DNA from: Lodderomyces elongisporus
Lineage: Eukaryota; Ascomycota; Pichiomycetes; Serinales; Debaryomycetaceae
Assembly (NCBI RefSeq): GCF_030384665.1
Contig: NC_083675.1
Location: 310,001-374,000 of the forward strand
Length of the DNA stretch: 64,000 bases
Direction: 5' to 3'
The notes beneath the pieces were generated by a model. The model saw only the letters and a list, made by a program, of their open reading frames with translations. It did no database searches and was not told where the DNA came from. Both the position numbers and the translations under genes were made by a program. How positions within the stretch are numbered: the first letter of the stretch is position 1; every line of letters starts with the position of its first letter. Of this stretch, positions 41,717 through 52,104 are shown piece by piece.

Positions 41717-42763
41717 ATGACTAAAGCAATTGAAATTCCAGGAAAATTTGGATTTGGAACTATGTCTATGACATGGAAACAAACACCACCACCATTTGAG
41801 CAGTCAATTGAAACGCTTCAATTTGTCACATCACACCCCGAATTCAGCACTAAATTACTCAATGGAGGAGAATTTTATGGCCATGATGATGCTAACTTGA
41901 AACTACTTAAGGAATTTGTTGACCAGAACCCACCAGAATTGAATAAACAGCTCATCATTTCAATCAAAGGAGGTTTAGATGTCAAAACCTTGCATCCAGA
42001 CGGGTCTAAGGAAGGTATTGCTAAATCAATTGAAAATATCGTATCCTACTTTCCTCACAAAGAGAATAGACCAGTATTGATTTTTGAAATCGCTAGAGTC
42101 GACAAGAAGGTGCCCTATGAGGAAACTATCAAATATATCCAAGAGTATGTTGAGCAAGGTGTTATTGACGGTATCTCTTTATCTGAAGTTGGAATTGAAT
42201 CAATTAGAAAAGCAATTAGCGTTGCACCAATCTCTTGTGTTGAATTGGAATTCTCCTTGTTTGCTCAAGATATACTAAACGATGGTATATTGGAAGAATT
42301 GTCAAAGCACCAGATACCAGTGATTGCTTATTCACCACTTTGTAGAGGTATATTGACGGACCATACTGCAAAAGATCCGGAAAGCTTTATTGAAGAAATC
42401 AAAAAGAGTGGAGATATTAGAAGCATGTTGGACAAATTCAACCCCGATATCTTCAAGGAGAACACACCTCTTCTTAAAGCTTATTACGAGTTTGCACATA
42501 ATGTGAAAAACACTTCATTGGAATCCTTGGCATTGTCCTGGATTTTAAAAGTCTCTGGCCAAAAGAATTTTGGAGGAATCGAGCACATTACTCGGATTTT
42601 GCCAATTCCTTCAGGATCTACTAAGCAAAGAGTCGAGGCAAATTTTGGAAATATTGTTGATTTGAGTGATGCAGACTTGGAAGAGTTGGACAAGATCACC
42701 AAAAAGTATCCAATTAAAGGTCATAGGTATAACGCTGCTTTGCAAGGTACTTTAAATCAATAG
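41717..42763 (+). CDS. Aldo-keto reductase, pyridoxal-reductase (Plr1/YPR127W) type, copy 1
   Basis: 348 residues. IPGKFGFGTMSMTW starts the barrel. NGGEFYG (Tyr54) and SIKGG (Lys84) give the catalytic Tyr and Lys. The usual Asp before the Tyr and the His of classical AKRs are replaced (NGGEFYG, IFEIARVD), as in S. cerevisiae YPR127W. ISLSEVG and LPIPSGSTKQRVEANF (the cofactor-binding end) complete the match. S. pombe Plr1 reduces pyridoxal to pyridoxine with NADPH; the substrate here is inference. A close paralogue lies 0.8 kb downstream in the same orientation, so the pair arose by tandem duplication. Confidence 0.87.
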   Translation: MTKAIEIPGKFGFGTMSMTWKQTPPPFEQSIETLQFVTSHPEFSTKLLNGGEFYGHDDANLKLLKEFVDQNPPELNKQLIISIKGGLDVKTLHPDGSKEGIAKSIENIVSYFPHKENRPVLIFEIARVDKKVPYEETIKYIQEYVEQGVIDGISLSEVGIESIRKAISVAPISCVELEFSLFAQDILNDGILEELSKHQIPVIAYSPLCRGILTDHTAKDPESFIEEIKKSGDIRSMLDKFNPDIFKENTPLLKAYYEFAHNVKNTSLESLALSWILKVSGQKNFGGIEHITRILPIPSGSTKQRVEANFGNIVDLSDADLEELDKITKKYPIKGHRYNAALQGTLNQ

Positions 42764-43586
42764 ATGGTGGAGAAGTAGTAAAAATCAAAGAATTTTCTTT
42801 TACATCTTTTTACCAATTTGTAGATTTAGAATTTACATGTGCTTTAACAAGTAATGGTATTGCTTTATATTACTCTTTACAAGAAAGTATTTTTTACCTG
42901 CTTCATAGTTTTATAAGAATCCATCAATTCTTCTGTTCTTGTTCGTCTGTGTGTGTGTGTCTGTGTGTGTGTGTTTTTTTTTTTGATTGCTTTGATTGCT
43001 TTGATTGCTTTATTGCTATTTTGCTTCTAGGTTTCTGTGTTTGCTCTCAAGACCATGTCTATTTTTGCACCCCCTCCCCTTCCCTCAAATGGACCCCTTA
43101 TTCAAATAAAATTTTCAACGTTACTTTCGATGGTTCCCACCCTCGTTTATCTCCTCCCAACAAAGGTTTGTAGCAACATAATTTTACATTTTCGAGTATT
43201 TCAAAGCAATGCGTGGCGATGCAGAGTACTGCAGAGCAATGCAGAAATCAAGATACGAGAGGTTGCACAAAATCTTAGATGGGAAAACGGAAAAAGATAT
43301 TAGAACGGCTGCAAAAGAGTAGGTGAAATTCTTCAAACAGCAATGACAACTATTGAGTTGCTCTCTCTCTCTTTAATCTGTGGGTGTGCAACATTCAGTG
43401 GAAGAACATATGTGGTTAAAAGGGAATATATAACCCTACAAATATACAACTATATAACTATATAACTATATAGCTATATAACTATAAGAATCAGAATATA
43501 AATATATATATATAAGTTGTTTTTGGTTCAATTTTCCTAAGATTTCATTTCGATAGTTCTACTTCTTCAGTCATTCACACATCGAT
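42764..43586. other. Spacer between the two aldo-keto reductase genes
   Basis: Gene-free. GT-rich run (42946-42974), GATTGCTTT repeat (42985-43012), and an 8-bp AACTATAT array (43448-43487) that forms the TATA-rich core of the downstream promoter. Confidence 0.6.
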
Positions 43587-44636
43587 ATGCCACCATCGCC
43601 ACCAGTAAAGATTCCAGGCAAGTTTGGGTTGGGCACATTGTCTATGACAATGAGACCTAACCCGCCACCACTTAAACAGTCAATTGAAACGCTTAAATAT
43701 GCTACAACGCACCCGGATTTTGGAGTCAAGTTTATTAATGGAGGAGATTTTTACGGTCCTGATAATTTAAACTTGAAACTTTTAAAAGATTTTACTGATA
43801 AAAACAAGGAGGAGTTCAATAAAAGCTTGGTGTTCTCCATTAAAGGTGGAATGGACGGAAAGACACACAAGCCTGATGGAAGCAAGGAAGGTATTGCTCG
43901 ATCCATTGAAAACGTTACAAAATTTTTCCCACCAAAAGAGAATAGACCTCAAATCTTATTCGAGATTGCCCGAGTTGACCCCAAGGTGCCATTCAATGAG
44001 TCACTAAACCATATCAAACTGTATTTAAAGGATGGATCCATTGATGGGATATCTTTATCGGAGGTTGGTAGTGAAACTATCCGTCAATCAGCTGAGGCTG
44101 CGCCTATTTCCTGTGTCGAACTAGAATTGTCAATACTCTCGCAGGATGCATTGCAAAATGATGTCATCAAGACTTTATCAGAGTTGGAAATACCTGTTAT
44201 TGCGTATGCACCACTTGGTCATGGTTTGTTAACAGACCAGACTGTTAACCACCCTGAGCAAGTGTTGAACAGCATTGAAAAGGGCGATATACGGAGACTA
44301 TTTGATAGATTCAAACCAGATACGTTTAAGCAAAACTTGACCACATTGAAAGCACTTTATGACTTTGCACACAATGAGAAAAAGACTTCGTTGGAAGGCT
44401 TGGCATTGTCGTGGATAGTAAAAATTTCCAATTTGCTGAATTTCAGAGGTATTGATAAGGTAACTAAAATCTTACCCATTCCGTCGGGATCCACAAAGCA
44501 AAAGATTGATGCTAATCTTGGAAGCATAGTTGAGTTGAGTCAAGATGATTTGAAAAAGATTGAGGAGATTTTGGAAAAGCACCCAATAAAAGGATTGAGA
44601 TATAATGCTTTAATGGAAAAAACGTTGTTTCAATGA
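43587..44636 (+). CDS. Aldo-keto reductase, pyridoxal-reductase (Plr1/YPR127W) type, copy 2
   Basis: 349 residues, alignable with copy 1 along nearly its full length: IPGKFGLGTLSMT, NGGDFYG (Tyr56), SIKGGMDGKTHKPDGSKEGI (Lys86), ISLSEVG, LPIPSGSTKQ and the shared ending KHPIKGLRYNA. It differs from copy 1 by a two-residue longer start and scattered substitutions in the loops that shape the substrate pocket. This suggests divergence after duplication rather than recent copying. Both copies keep catalytic residues and open frames, so both are probably functional. Confidence 0.87.
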   Translation: MPPSPPVKIPGKFGLGTLSMTMRPNPPPLKQSIETLKYATTHPDFGVKFINGGDFYGPDNLNLKLLKDFTDKNKEEFNKSLVFSIKGGMDGKTHKPDGSKEGIARSIENVTKFFPPKENRPQILFEIARVDPKVPFNESLNHIKLYLKDGSIDGISLSEVGSETIRQSAEAAPISCVELELSILSQDALQNDVIKTLSELEIPVIAYAPLGHGLLTDQTVNHPEQVLNSIEKGDIRRLFDRFKPDTFKQNLTTLKALYDFAHNEKKTSLEGLALSWIVKISNLLNFRGIDKVTKILPIPSGSTKQKIDANLGSIVELSQDDLKKIEEILEKHPIKGLRYNALMEKTLFQ

Positions 44637-45320
44637 GACAAAGAAAAAACATTTTCAGCAAACAACTATGCAAGAGTTAAGGTGAAGGAAGCATATAATG
44701 CAAAACCAGAATTTAGCTAAAAACAAGTTAGTTCAAAATCAGACCAACTATTGTCGAGTATAAACTTTAGGTGTATAGCTGCTTTCTTGAACATACTTAC
44801 TTTCATAGTTGTATATATATATGTATGTATATACTATGTACTTGTATTCATCAATACCTCTAAGGTGATTTACAGTTGAATTCTTTTGTGCCGTGCGTCC
44901 GCACTACCGCGAAACGACAAAAGCGAGAAATCACCACCCTCCCCAATTTGTGCTGTCACTTACCATGAGGACGGAAATAGCTTCTAGTTCAAGTAATTTA
45001 CACGAAACTAAGCGCCAGACGTCTTCAAGAAGAAAATTAAAATTAGGTCAATTGGTCGATCGTACGTAAATGACGAATTGATGAAAATGCCAGCACATAG
45101 TTCTTTCTTTGCAAACTTTCCAACAACCTTGTTCTATTTAGCTTTTTGCACAAAGCCTAGAATACATTGTTGTTTTCTCTTCAGTTCCAGCCTCCAACAC
45201 TACTGTCAATACTCCTAGTGCACCACCACTTTATCCGTTTTTCTCGGTCCCCTCTTTTCCCCTTCCACGCACACACACACACACACACCCTCGCCTCCTC
45301 CCCACTTCACCATTACCACG
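44637..45320. other. Intergenic region upstream of the 7-TM gene
   Basis: Gene-free, with a TA-rich stretch near 44812-44835, a CA run at 45269-45288 and CT-rich sequence before the ATG. Confidence 0.5.
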
Positions 45321-46988
45321 ATGAGGTCGCTTGAACTCATTTTGACTCTCGTGCTCGCTCAACTCTCGTTTACATTGGCATTCACGCCGGCGTTCTCAGT
45401 ATCAACATCACCAGCTGCGTCACTTCAACGTCAAGTATTTTTCAATTATCGAAGTAATCTAGCATGTATGCTATTCAATGAAACAGGCAACTTGCACTTT
45501 ACTTTCGAAAACACTGAAGAAGATGGACAAATTCCACTTGTGATATTCGACTATACCGATTTGCAATATTTCAAAAACTTGCCCAATTTCAATGCATTCA
45601 TGAACCACACTTATCTCGACGACAAAAAGTTTCTTGACATTGGCGATGATCAAACTGACCCTATAACATTTGACTTTAAACTCTTTAGAAACCAACAACA
45701 TTCAAACCGTTTTTTTACCAAAATAATCACCGACGATGAAGAGTTTGATTACCCTATCCAGGAGCCCGGGCAATATTGTGTATATTTACCACTTTATTCC
45801 TACGATGGTGATATCATCCATCCTACAAACTATAAAGGTAGAGTATCAATTGAGGAGTTTCAATCAATCTCGGTTTACAATGATATCTCGGCCCACATCA
45901 GCATCACAATAATGTTTGGGTTGATTATTATCCCATTAAGCTACTTGTTTCCCCAGATTTGTACCAGACATTATGACAAATTGCCACCTGTTGTGCAACA
46001 AATGGTGCAATTGCTTCTCACAAACTTGTTTTTCAACGTTGCTCATTTTGTGTTGGAATTGATCTACTTGTTCATCCCCAATGATTATGCCTATGCATTT
46101 ACTGAATTGATTTTTGCTACTTTGAAAGACGAGTTATTGACTAAATGGCAAATATACCTTATGGCCAGTATTTATTTGGGGATTGGCTACAAAAATCTTC
46201 CCGTATCAAAACAAGGTGCAAGGAAAGTACTTCAATTGGCATTGACTTTAAATATAATTGCCAAAGCGGTTTTGAACTACTTGTTGAAAGAAACTTCAAC
46301 CGTGCAAGATATTCTTATTAATAATGAGCCATACCAAATCACGCACAAGTCCATTTTGGTGCATAGATTTTACAGAAATATAGTCACATTCGAGTATCCA
46401 GAATCTACCAAGCGCCTTATTACCTTAACATCCACGATTTCACTTGCAACTTTATTTACCATTCGATTAATCAGCTACTATTCTGGAATCCGTCTTGCTT
46501 GGTATTTGCGAAAAGACACTAACTTATCACGTCCAATGGTATTATCATTGATTCTTCATTTGGTTGCATGGTGCTCTTTTGGTAGACAAATAATTTATCA
46601 ACTTTATGTCAGAATCACGTTTGGCGGTTTATTTGATGTTGGTGAATTGTTGAGTGTTTTGGGCACACAAGTGGAAAACTACGAAGTTATGAATGCAGGA
46701 TTGCAAGTCACTGAGATTTTATTGATCTTGTTTATTTGGTACCCTACAAGGCCATATGATGTTGAGAAATACGCTGGGGAACAAGATGCTTTGGCAAAAG
46801 AACAAAAACGGGCCGAGAGAAGGAAAGGCTCAATAGCAAAGACTGAACTTGCTGCTGATAAGAAGGTAAAAAAGGTAAAGAAGGTGAACAATGTGAAAAA
46901 TAACAAAAGCATCAACGAAACTAGTGACCCTAAAGCAGATAAAATAGTTAAAATAGAGAAAAAAGAGGTCAAACTTGGTAAACCATAG
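45321..46988 (+). CDS. Uncharacterised 7-TM membrane protein with signal peptide and lysine-rich tail
   Basis: I do not recognise this 555-residue protein. A signal peptide (residues ~1-22) is followed by a ~170-residue hydrophilic, presumably lumenal or extracellular domain with possible N-glycosylation sites (FNETG, NHTYL) and cysteines (SNLACML, GQYCVYL). Seven hydrophobic segments follow between ~residue 192 and 475, and then a basic cytosolic tail (KKVKKVKKVNN). Signal peptide plus lumenal domain plus 7 TM is the plan of the GOST/Ptm1 family, and the end of TM7 (LILFIWYPTRPY) faintly recalls the WRP motif there. The link is weak, and another fungal 7-TM family is possible. Confidence 0.65.
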   Translation: MRSLELILTLVLAQLSFTLAFTPAFSVSTSPAASLQRQVFFNYRSNLACMLFNETGNLHFTFENTEEDGQIPLVIFDYTDLQYFKNLPNFNAFMNHTYLDDKKFLDIGDDQTDPITFDFKLFRNQQHSNRFFTKIITDDEEFDYPIQEPGQYCVYLPLYSYDGDIIHPTNYKGRVSIEEFQSISVYNDISAHISITIMFGLIIIPLSYLFPQICTRHYDKLPPVVQQMVQLLLTNLFFNVAHFVLELIYLFIPNDYAYAFTELIFATLKDELLTKWQIYLMASIYLGIGYKNLPVSKQGARKVLQLALTLNIIAKAVLNYLLKETSTVQDILINNEPYQITHKSILVHRFYRNIVTFEYPESTKRLITLTSTISLATLFTIRLISYYSGIRLAWYLRKDTNLSRPMVLSLILHLVAWCSFGRQIIYQLYVRITFGGLFDVGELLSVLGTQVENYEVMNAGLQVTEILLILFIWYPTRPYDVEKYAGEQDALAKEQKRAERRKGSIAKTELAADKKVKKVKKVNNVKNNKSINETSDPKADKIVKIEKKEVKLGKP

Positions 46989-47269
46989 TACCTAAAGTGA
47001 CAATTGCAGATGCTAGAACCTTTTTTATTTTTATTTTTTGTCTTTGTCCAGAACTCTTTCGCCACCACCGCTTCCCCCTTATTTCCATTGCCGTATGACA
47101 AAATACAGTTTCCTTGATGCTAAATGCATATCGATTATTTTAAATATGTGAATATATACTCTTTTCTGCTTTTATTTTTTCGATTCAAGTATCTCAATTA
47201 TTCTTCAAAGAAAAATATATAATTAATCTATAAAAAATTTACTATAAAATGAAAAATTAAAATTCCTTC
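46989..47269. other. Convergent spacer between the 7-TM gene and MDR1 copy A
   Basis: Short AT-rich 3' regions facing each other. No gene or repeat recognised. Confidence 0.4.
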
Positions 47270-48982
47270 CTAAGAGGCATATGCAGATCTAGCTCTTAAC
47301 TTGGGACCATTCAAATAGAAAAATACTGGAATAAGAAGCATTCCAAGACTCAAGAATGCCAATAAACTCGAACCCCATCCCACCGGAAATTTTTGAGTTC
47401 CGAGATTTTTAAACAACGCTCTTCCAAAAAGTGGAAAGCATCCTGCACTCACACTTCTGAAAAATGCATTAGATGAAAACACCGATGCCAAGTACTCCAC
47501 TTTGAAACTCGATGCCATATAATTGAACAAGGTTTGAAAGATAAGAAAAGCGCCGGCAGAAAATAATGCAATCCCAATCAATGGTGGGAACCAGTGGATA
47601 TCAGGCGATGCCGTCCACCCAAATATGAATAATCCAACAGGCATAAGTGCTGCACCAACAATTGAGGCGGGCAAAAATGTTTCAGGTGGCACATCGATAT
47701 TGTTAAGAAGTTTTTTGGAGTATATCTGGTACACGTATGGAATGAATATTGCCGCGGCCAAGATTATACCAATGACAATGGAAGTATATGTGACACCCAT
47801 CAAGATCAAAGGAAAGTGTTTTGTTTCTTGATAAACAATGGGGATACTTTCAAAGAACAAGTAGATAATACTGTACACCAAAGCAATGTAAATATCAATC
47901 AACAAAACCACAGGTTCCTTCAATGTGATTTCAATCGGTCTCCACAACAACTCCGAAAGGACGGCGCTTATTGATTTTGATTCGCCTGTCTTGAGCTCCG
48001 CTTCAGACCTGATTCTATTGTTTCCCGTTAACTTCCTTAATCTCTGGGCTTTCTTTCTCAACAAATATGGAGTATAAGTCTCGGGTAGGGTAAACAAGAA
48101 AATCAAAAAGCAAGATGAGATCAATGCCATAAACCAAAACGTCCATCTCCAGCTCTCATATCCATTATGGCCACCACGCACAACCAAGACAGATCCAATC
48201 AATGGTCCGATTGCTGGTCCACACACAGCACCCAAGGACCATGCGGCTAATCCACATACAAAGTAAGGTCTTGTGATAAAGTCACCATATGAAGCACCAC
48301 CAGTAGATAATGCAGGACTTGCGAAAAACCCAGCAATAAGACGCAATACCGACATTCCTGCAATCCCAGTTGATAATGCAGTAGGAATCTGCATCATGCA
48401 AAATATAAACAAGGTAATGACATAGATTGGTGTTCTGCCAATCTTTGTGTGTTCTGAAAGTGGACTAAACACTATGGGTCCAATACCATAGCCAATAACA
48501 AACATTGTTAATGGTAAAGTTGCAAGTGTTTGATTAATATCAAACTGTTCCATAATGTCGGTTACACCTGGTGTATAAATTGCCGAAGCCATATAAACTG
48601 AGACTGTGAGAAAAGCAATTTGGAATGCCATAATACACTTGAGGTATAGTGGCCAATTATAGGGATTCTCAGGATCGTCATCGCCATCCCATGTAACTAT
48701 AATGTAATCTGTATCACCCGAGTTAAAGTTTGTTGCCGTTTTGGTAGATTCCTCATCGTCCTTGTTCTCTTTTTCATACTTTTTTTCTTCGTTTAGTTCT
48801 TGTTCCGGCTCTTGGAGTGTTGGTGTGGCAGCTATCTCTTCACTATCTTGCTTTTCAGAAAATTGTAAATATTTTTCAGGTATCAGGTAACCAGGAAGCT
48901 CATCATTATGGCGAAACCAACGGCGTCCTGAAACTTTGTGGAGAAGCTGACCAGCAAAGGAATCTATCAAAAATTGTCTCAT
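47270..48982 (-). CDS. MDR1: MDR1-type drug:H+ antiporter (MFS, DHA1), copy A
   Basis: 570 residues with a ~105-residue cytosolic N-terminus and 12 membrane segments. The shared start (FAGQLLHKVSGRRWF), VTWDGDDDPENPYNWP before TM1, the MFS loop motif PLSEHTKIGRTPIYV, antiporter motif C in TM5 (GLAAWSLGAVCGPAIGPLIG) and the ending FYLNGPKLRARSAYA follow C. albicans Mdr1 (564 residues) closely. Mdr1 expels fluconazole, benomyl and many toxicants through the plasma membrane. It lies 1.3 kb from a second copy in the same orientation. A minus-strand TATAAA at 49057-49052 is ~70 bp upstream. Two TTACTAA sites occur further up. Confidence 0.92.
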   Translation of the reverse strand: MRQFLIDSFAGQLLHKVSGRRWFRHNDELPGYLIPEKYLQFSEKQDSEEIAATPTLQEPEQELNEEKKYEKENKDDEESTKTATNFNSGDTDYIIVTWDGDDDPENPYNWPLYLKCIMAFQIAFLTVSVYMASAIYTPGVTDIMEQFDINQTLATLPLTMFVIGYGIGPIVFSPLSEHTKIGRTPIYVITLFIFCMMQIPTALSTGIAGMSVLRLIAGFFASPALSTGGASYGDFITRPYFVCGLAAWSLGAVCGPAIGPLIGSVLVVRGGHNGYESWRWTFWFMALISSCFLIFLFTLPETYTPYLLRKKAQRLRKLTGNNRIRSEAELKTGESKSISAVLSELLWRPIEITLKEPVVLLIDIYIALVYSIIYLFFESIPIVYQETKHFPLILMGVTYTSIVIGIILAAAIFIPYVYQIYSKKLLNNIDVPPETFLPASIVGAALMPVGLFIFGWTASPDIHWFPPLIGIALFSAGAFLIFQTLFNYMASSFKVEYLASVFSSNAFFRSVSAGCFPLFGRALFKNLGTQKFPVGWGSSLLAFLSLGMLLIPVFFYLNGPKLRARSAYAS

Positions 48983-49546
48983 TTATGAGATTATTTTATG
49001 TTGATTATAGAGTCTCAAATAAAGACGGGTAGGCTAGAATGAAATGGTGTATTTATAAACTAGAAAAAAAAAACAGTTCAATAAAAAAAGAATGTTATCC
49101 TTGTCAAGTTGGATGAGAAATAGTGTGTTTCATCAAAATCTTGTTAAGATTTCCAATGCTTTTTATACCATATCTTTGTCATATTTGCTGTAAGATGAGG
49201 CTGTACTCTAAATTGAAGGCTTAGTCAGCCTGTCAGAATCGGTGAAAGACAAAAAGAGTAAAAAACCGACTAATTTCTAACGCATATCTGCATATCATCG
49301 CTCAAAAATTTTACTTTCAAGTGCCAAATTCATCAAAGATTGCTTACGCAAAATATCACAAACTCGATAAATTGTTTTTCACATACAAAAATCCATCTCG
49401 CTAAATGCAATACTGATGTGGCTTACAAATCATTGGTAGCATTCTTCGAAGAAAATAAAAAAAGAAATAAGAAAAAAAAAGACAATCAAAAACACGGAAA
49501 AACTAACGGCGCTACCAAATGTCATTATTTTCAATAAAAATAGGAA

Positions 49547-49610
49547 TTACTAATCTCGGATTAAAGACAAGTTCGCTTTATTTTTTTATTGTTAAATCTA
49601 AGATTACTAA
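49547..49610. promoter_or_regulatory. Two Yap1/Cap1-type response elements (TTACTAA)
   Basis: TTACTAA occurs at 49547-49553 and 49604-49610, 57 bp apart, ~565-630 bp upstream of the copy A start codon. TTASTAA is the known site of the AP-1-like factor (Cap1 in C. albicans), which controls MDR1 there under oxidative and benomyl stress. The link to this gene is inference from position. Confidence 0.5.
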
Positions 49611-49618
49611 CACGCTAA

Positions 49619-49635
49619 CCCCCCCCCCCCCCCCC
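49619..49635. repeat. Poly-C homopolymer (17 C)
   Basis: Seventeen consecutive C, 8 bp after the second TTACTAA element. It is the longest G/C homopolymer in the window. Confidence 0.9.
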
Positions 49636-49880
49636 ACCAGAGTATTATAAAAAGCACAGCAATATAAAACTAGATAACAAAATCCGGGCACAGATAAGGC
49701 ATCTACAATTCATCAGGGTGAACTTGCTCCTACCCTCGCAACATATTTAGATTACACAAACAATGTCATCTCTTATGTCGATTGCTCTCCCTTTCACCAA
49801 TTTCACCGAAGAAAAAAACTCTTTAAAGATAATTCCCCGAACTTTTTTTGACACGATCTTGCATAACATATGCTTGTGCT

Positions 49881-49919
<39 letters not shown>

Positions 49920-50261
49920 GCTCTATTTTTCTTTCCAGTTCTTTTCATCATTTTCGAGTTTTTGCCCATTTCATCGGAATTTTCATAAATAAAATATGAA
50001 GATTGTACTTAGATATCTTGCTGCAATTTTTTGGTGCTACATTATTGTTTGCTAGTATTATGGACATGCTTATTGGAGGTTGTTCTATCTAATTAACTTG
50101 AAGAATTATATAAAAAGAGCAACAAAATTAAAAAAAAAAAGATAATTCTTTAAAACAGATATATACATAGAATAAATAATACCACCAATTACACCCTTAA
50201 TCGCTGTGCCTTTGCCTTCTTCTATCACCCCCCCCCCCCTCTTGCCTTACATTCTCTTTGG

Positions 50262-52004
50262 CTAATAAGCATATGCAGATCTAGCTCTCAACTTGGGACC
50301 ATTCAAATAGAAAAATACTGGAATAAGAAGCATTCCAAGACTCAAGAATGCCAATAAACTCGAACCCCATCCGACAGGGAACTTCCTAGAGCCAAGATTA
50401 TGAAACAATGCTCTTCCAAAAAGTGGAAAGCATCCTGCGCTCACACTTCTGAAAAACGCATTAGATGAAAACACCGATGCCAAGTACTCCACTTTGAAAC
50501 TCGATGCCATATAATTAAACAAGGTTTGGAAAATTATAAAAGCACCTGCTGCAAAAAGGGCGATACCAATCAATGGTGGGAACCAGTGGATATCAGGCGA
50601 TGCCGTCCATCCAAAGATGAATAACCTAGTAGGCATAAGTGCTGCACCAACAATGGCTGCAGGTAAGAATACTTCGGGAGATACCATAGTGCCCAGGATA
50701 AGTTTCTTTGTAAAGATTTGGTACACGTACGGGATGTAAACTGCACCAGCCAAGATTATACCAATGACAATGGAGGTATATGTGACACCCATCAAGATCA
50801 AAGGAAAGTGTTTTGTTTCTTGGTAAACAATAGGGATACTTTCAAAGAACAAGTAGATAATACTGTACACCAAAGCAATGTAAATATCAATCAACAAAAC
50901 CACAGGTTCCTTCAATGTGATTTCAATCGGTCTCCACAACAATTTCTTGACAACAGCACTAAGCGAAGAAAACTCACCAGCTCCAATTTCAGCTTCAGAC
51001 CTAATTCTATTGTTTCCCGTCAATCTTCTCAATCTCTGGGCTTTTCTTCTTAGCAAGTATGGCGTATAAGTTTCGGGTAATGTGAATATAAAGAATAAAA
51101 AGCACGATGAGATTAATGCCATAAACCAGAAAGTCCATCTCCAGCTCTCATATCCATTATGGCCACCACGCACAACCAAGACAGATCCAATCAATGGTCC
51201 AATTGCTGGTCCACACACGGCACCCAAAGACCATGCGGCTAATCCACATACAAAATAAGGCAAGGAAATGAAATCTCCATAAGAAGCACCACCAGTAGAT
51301 AATGCAGGACTTGCGAAAAACCCAGCAATAAGACGCAATACCGACATTCCTGCAATCCCAGTTGATAATGCAGTTGGAATCTGCATCATGCAAAATATGA
51401 ACAAGGTAATGACATAGATTGGTGTTCTGCCAATCTTTGTGTGTTCTGAAAGTGGACTAAACACGATGGGTCCAATACCGTAACCAATAACAAACATTGT
51501 TAATGGTAAAGTTGCCAATGTCAGATTGATGTTGAATTTCTGCATGATATCTTCTATACCAGGTGTATATATTGCAGAGCCCATATAGACTGAGACTGTG
51601 AGAAAAGCAATTTGGAATGCCATAATACACTTGAGGTATAGTGGCCAATTATAGGGGTTTTCAGGATCGTCATCGCCATCCCAAGTAACTATAATGTATT
51701 CCGATTTGCTCAGGTTTTTGGAGTTTGCAATAGTTTCCTTTGAAGCTTCGTCTTCTTCATCTTCTTCGTCAATGTCTTTTTCGTCATCAGACTTTTTGAC
51801 TGCGTCAAGTGAGGTGGGAGAGGCATTTTCTTCTTCGATGGCTGGTACAGCGGCAATTTCCTCACTGTCTTGTTTTTCAGAAAACTCAAGATACTTTTCG
51901 GGGATAATGTAGCCTGGAAGTTCATCATTGTGGAGAAACCAACGACGGCCTGATAATCTGTGGAGAATCTGGCCAGCAAAATAGTCTTTGAAAAACTGTT
52001 TCAT
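50262..52004 (-). CDS. MDR1: MDR1-type drug:H+ antiporter (MFS, DHA1), copy B
   Basis: 580 residues, same family and layout as copy A. From VTWDGDDDPENP through the last helix the two are almost identical, often at silent sites too. The N-terminal tail is longer and differs (a DEKDIDEEDEEDEASKE acid block). Differences also cluster in the loop after TM6 (GAGEFSSLSAVVKK against KTGESKSISAVLSE) and around FTKKLILGTMVSPEVFLP. The shared ending GPKLRARSAYA suggests that copy B, too, is a plasma-membrane efflux pump. A minus-strand TATAAAAG lies ~50 bp upstream (plus 52053-52060). Four GCGGC-type motifs occur 560-940 bp upstream. Confidence 0.92.
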   Translation of the reverse strand: MKQFFKDYFAGQILHRLSGRRWFLHNDELPGYIIPEKYLEFSEKQDSEEIAAVPAIEEENASPTSLDAVKKSDDEKDIDEEDEEDEASKETIANSKNLSKSEYIIVTWDGDDDPENPYNWPLYLKCIMAFQIAFLTVSVYMGSAIYTPGIEDIMQKFNINLTLATLPLTMFVIGYGIGPIVFSPLSEHTKIGRTPIYVITLFIFCMMQIPTALSTGIAGMSVLRLIAGFFASPALSTGGASYGDFISLPYFVCGLAAWSLGAVCGPAIGPLIGSVLVVRGGHNGYESWRWTFWFMALISSCFLFFIFTLPETYTPYLLRRKAQRLRRLTGNNRIRSEAEIGAGEFSSLSAVVKKLLWRPIEITLKEPVVLLIDIYIALVYSIIYLFFESIPIVYQETKHFPLILMGVTYTSIVIGIILAGAVYIPYVYQIFTKKLILGTMVSPEVFLPAAIVGAALMPTRLFIFGWTASPDIHWFPPLIGIALFAAGAFIIFQTLFNYMASSFKVEYLASVFSSNAFFRSVSAGCFPLFGRALFHNLGSRKFPVGWGSSLLAFLSLGMLLIPVFFYLNGPKLRARSAYAY

Positions 52005-52072
52005 GTTTATTGGTGGGTGTTTACTTGTAATATGTGTTTTGTTGTTAATACTCTTTTATATTTTTGGCTTAA

Positions 52073-52104
<32 letters not shown>

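Larger units (their letters stand above)
48983..50261. other. Spacer between the two MDR1 genes (promoter of copy A)
   Basis: Gene-free. Holds two TTACTAA elements (49547-49553, 49604-49610), a 17-C run (49619-49635), an (ATT)n array (49885-49919) and a 12-C run (50228-50239) just past the copy B stop. TATA-like sites on the plus strand at 49648-49670 precede a short open frame (49763-49999) that I do not accept as a gene. Confidence 0.6.

Noticed and set aside
49763..49999. Open frame with a plausible plus-strand TATA upstream between the MDR1 genes
   Set aside because: The translation passes through an (ATT)n array into poly-Tyr and has no conserved part; at most a noncoding transcript.
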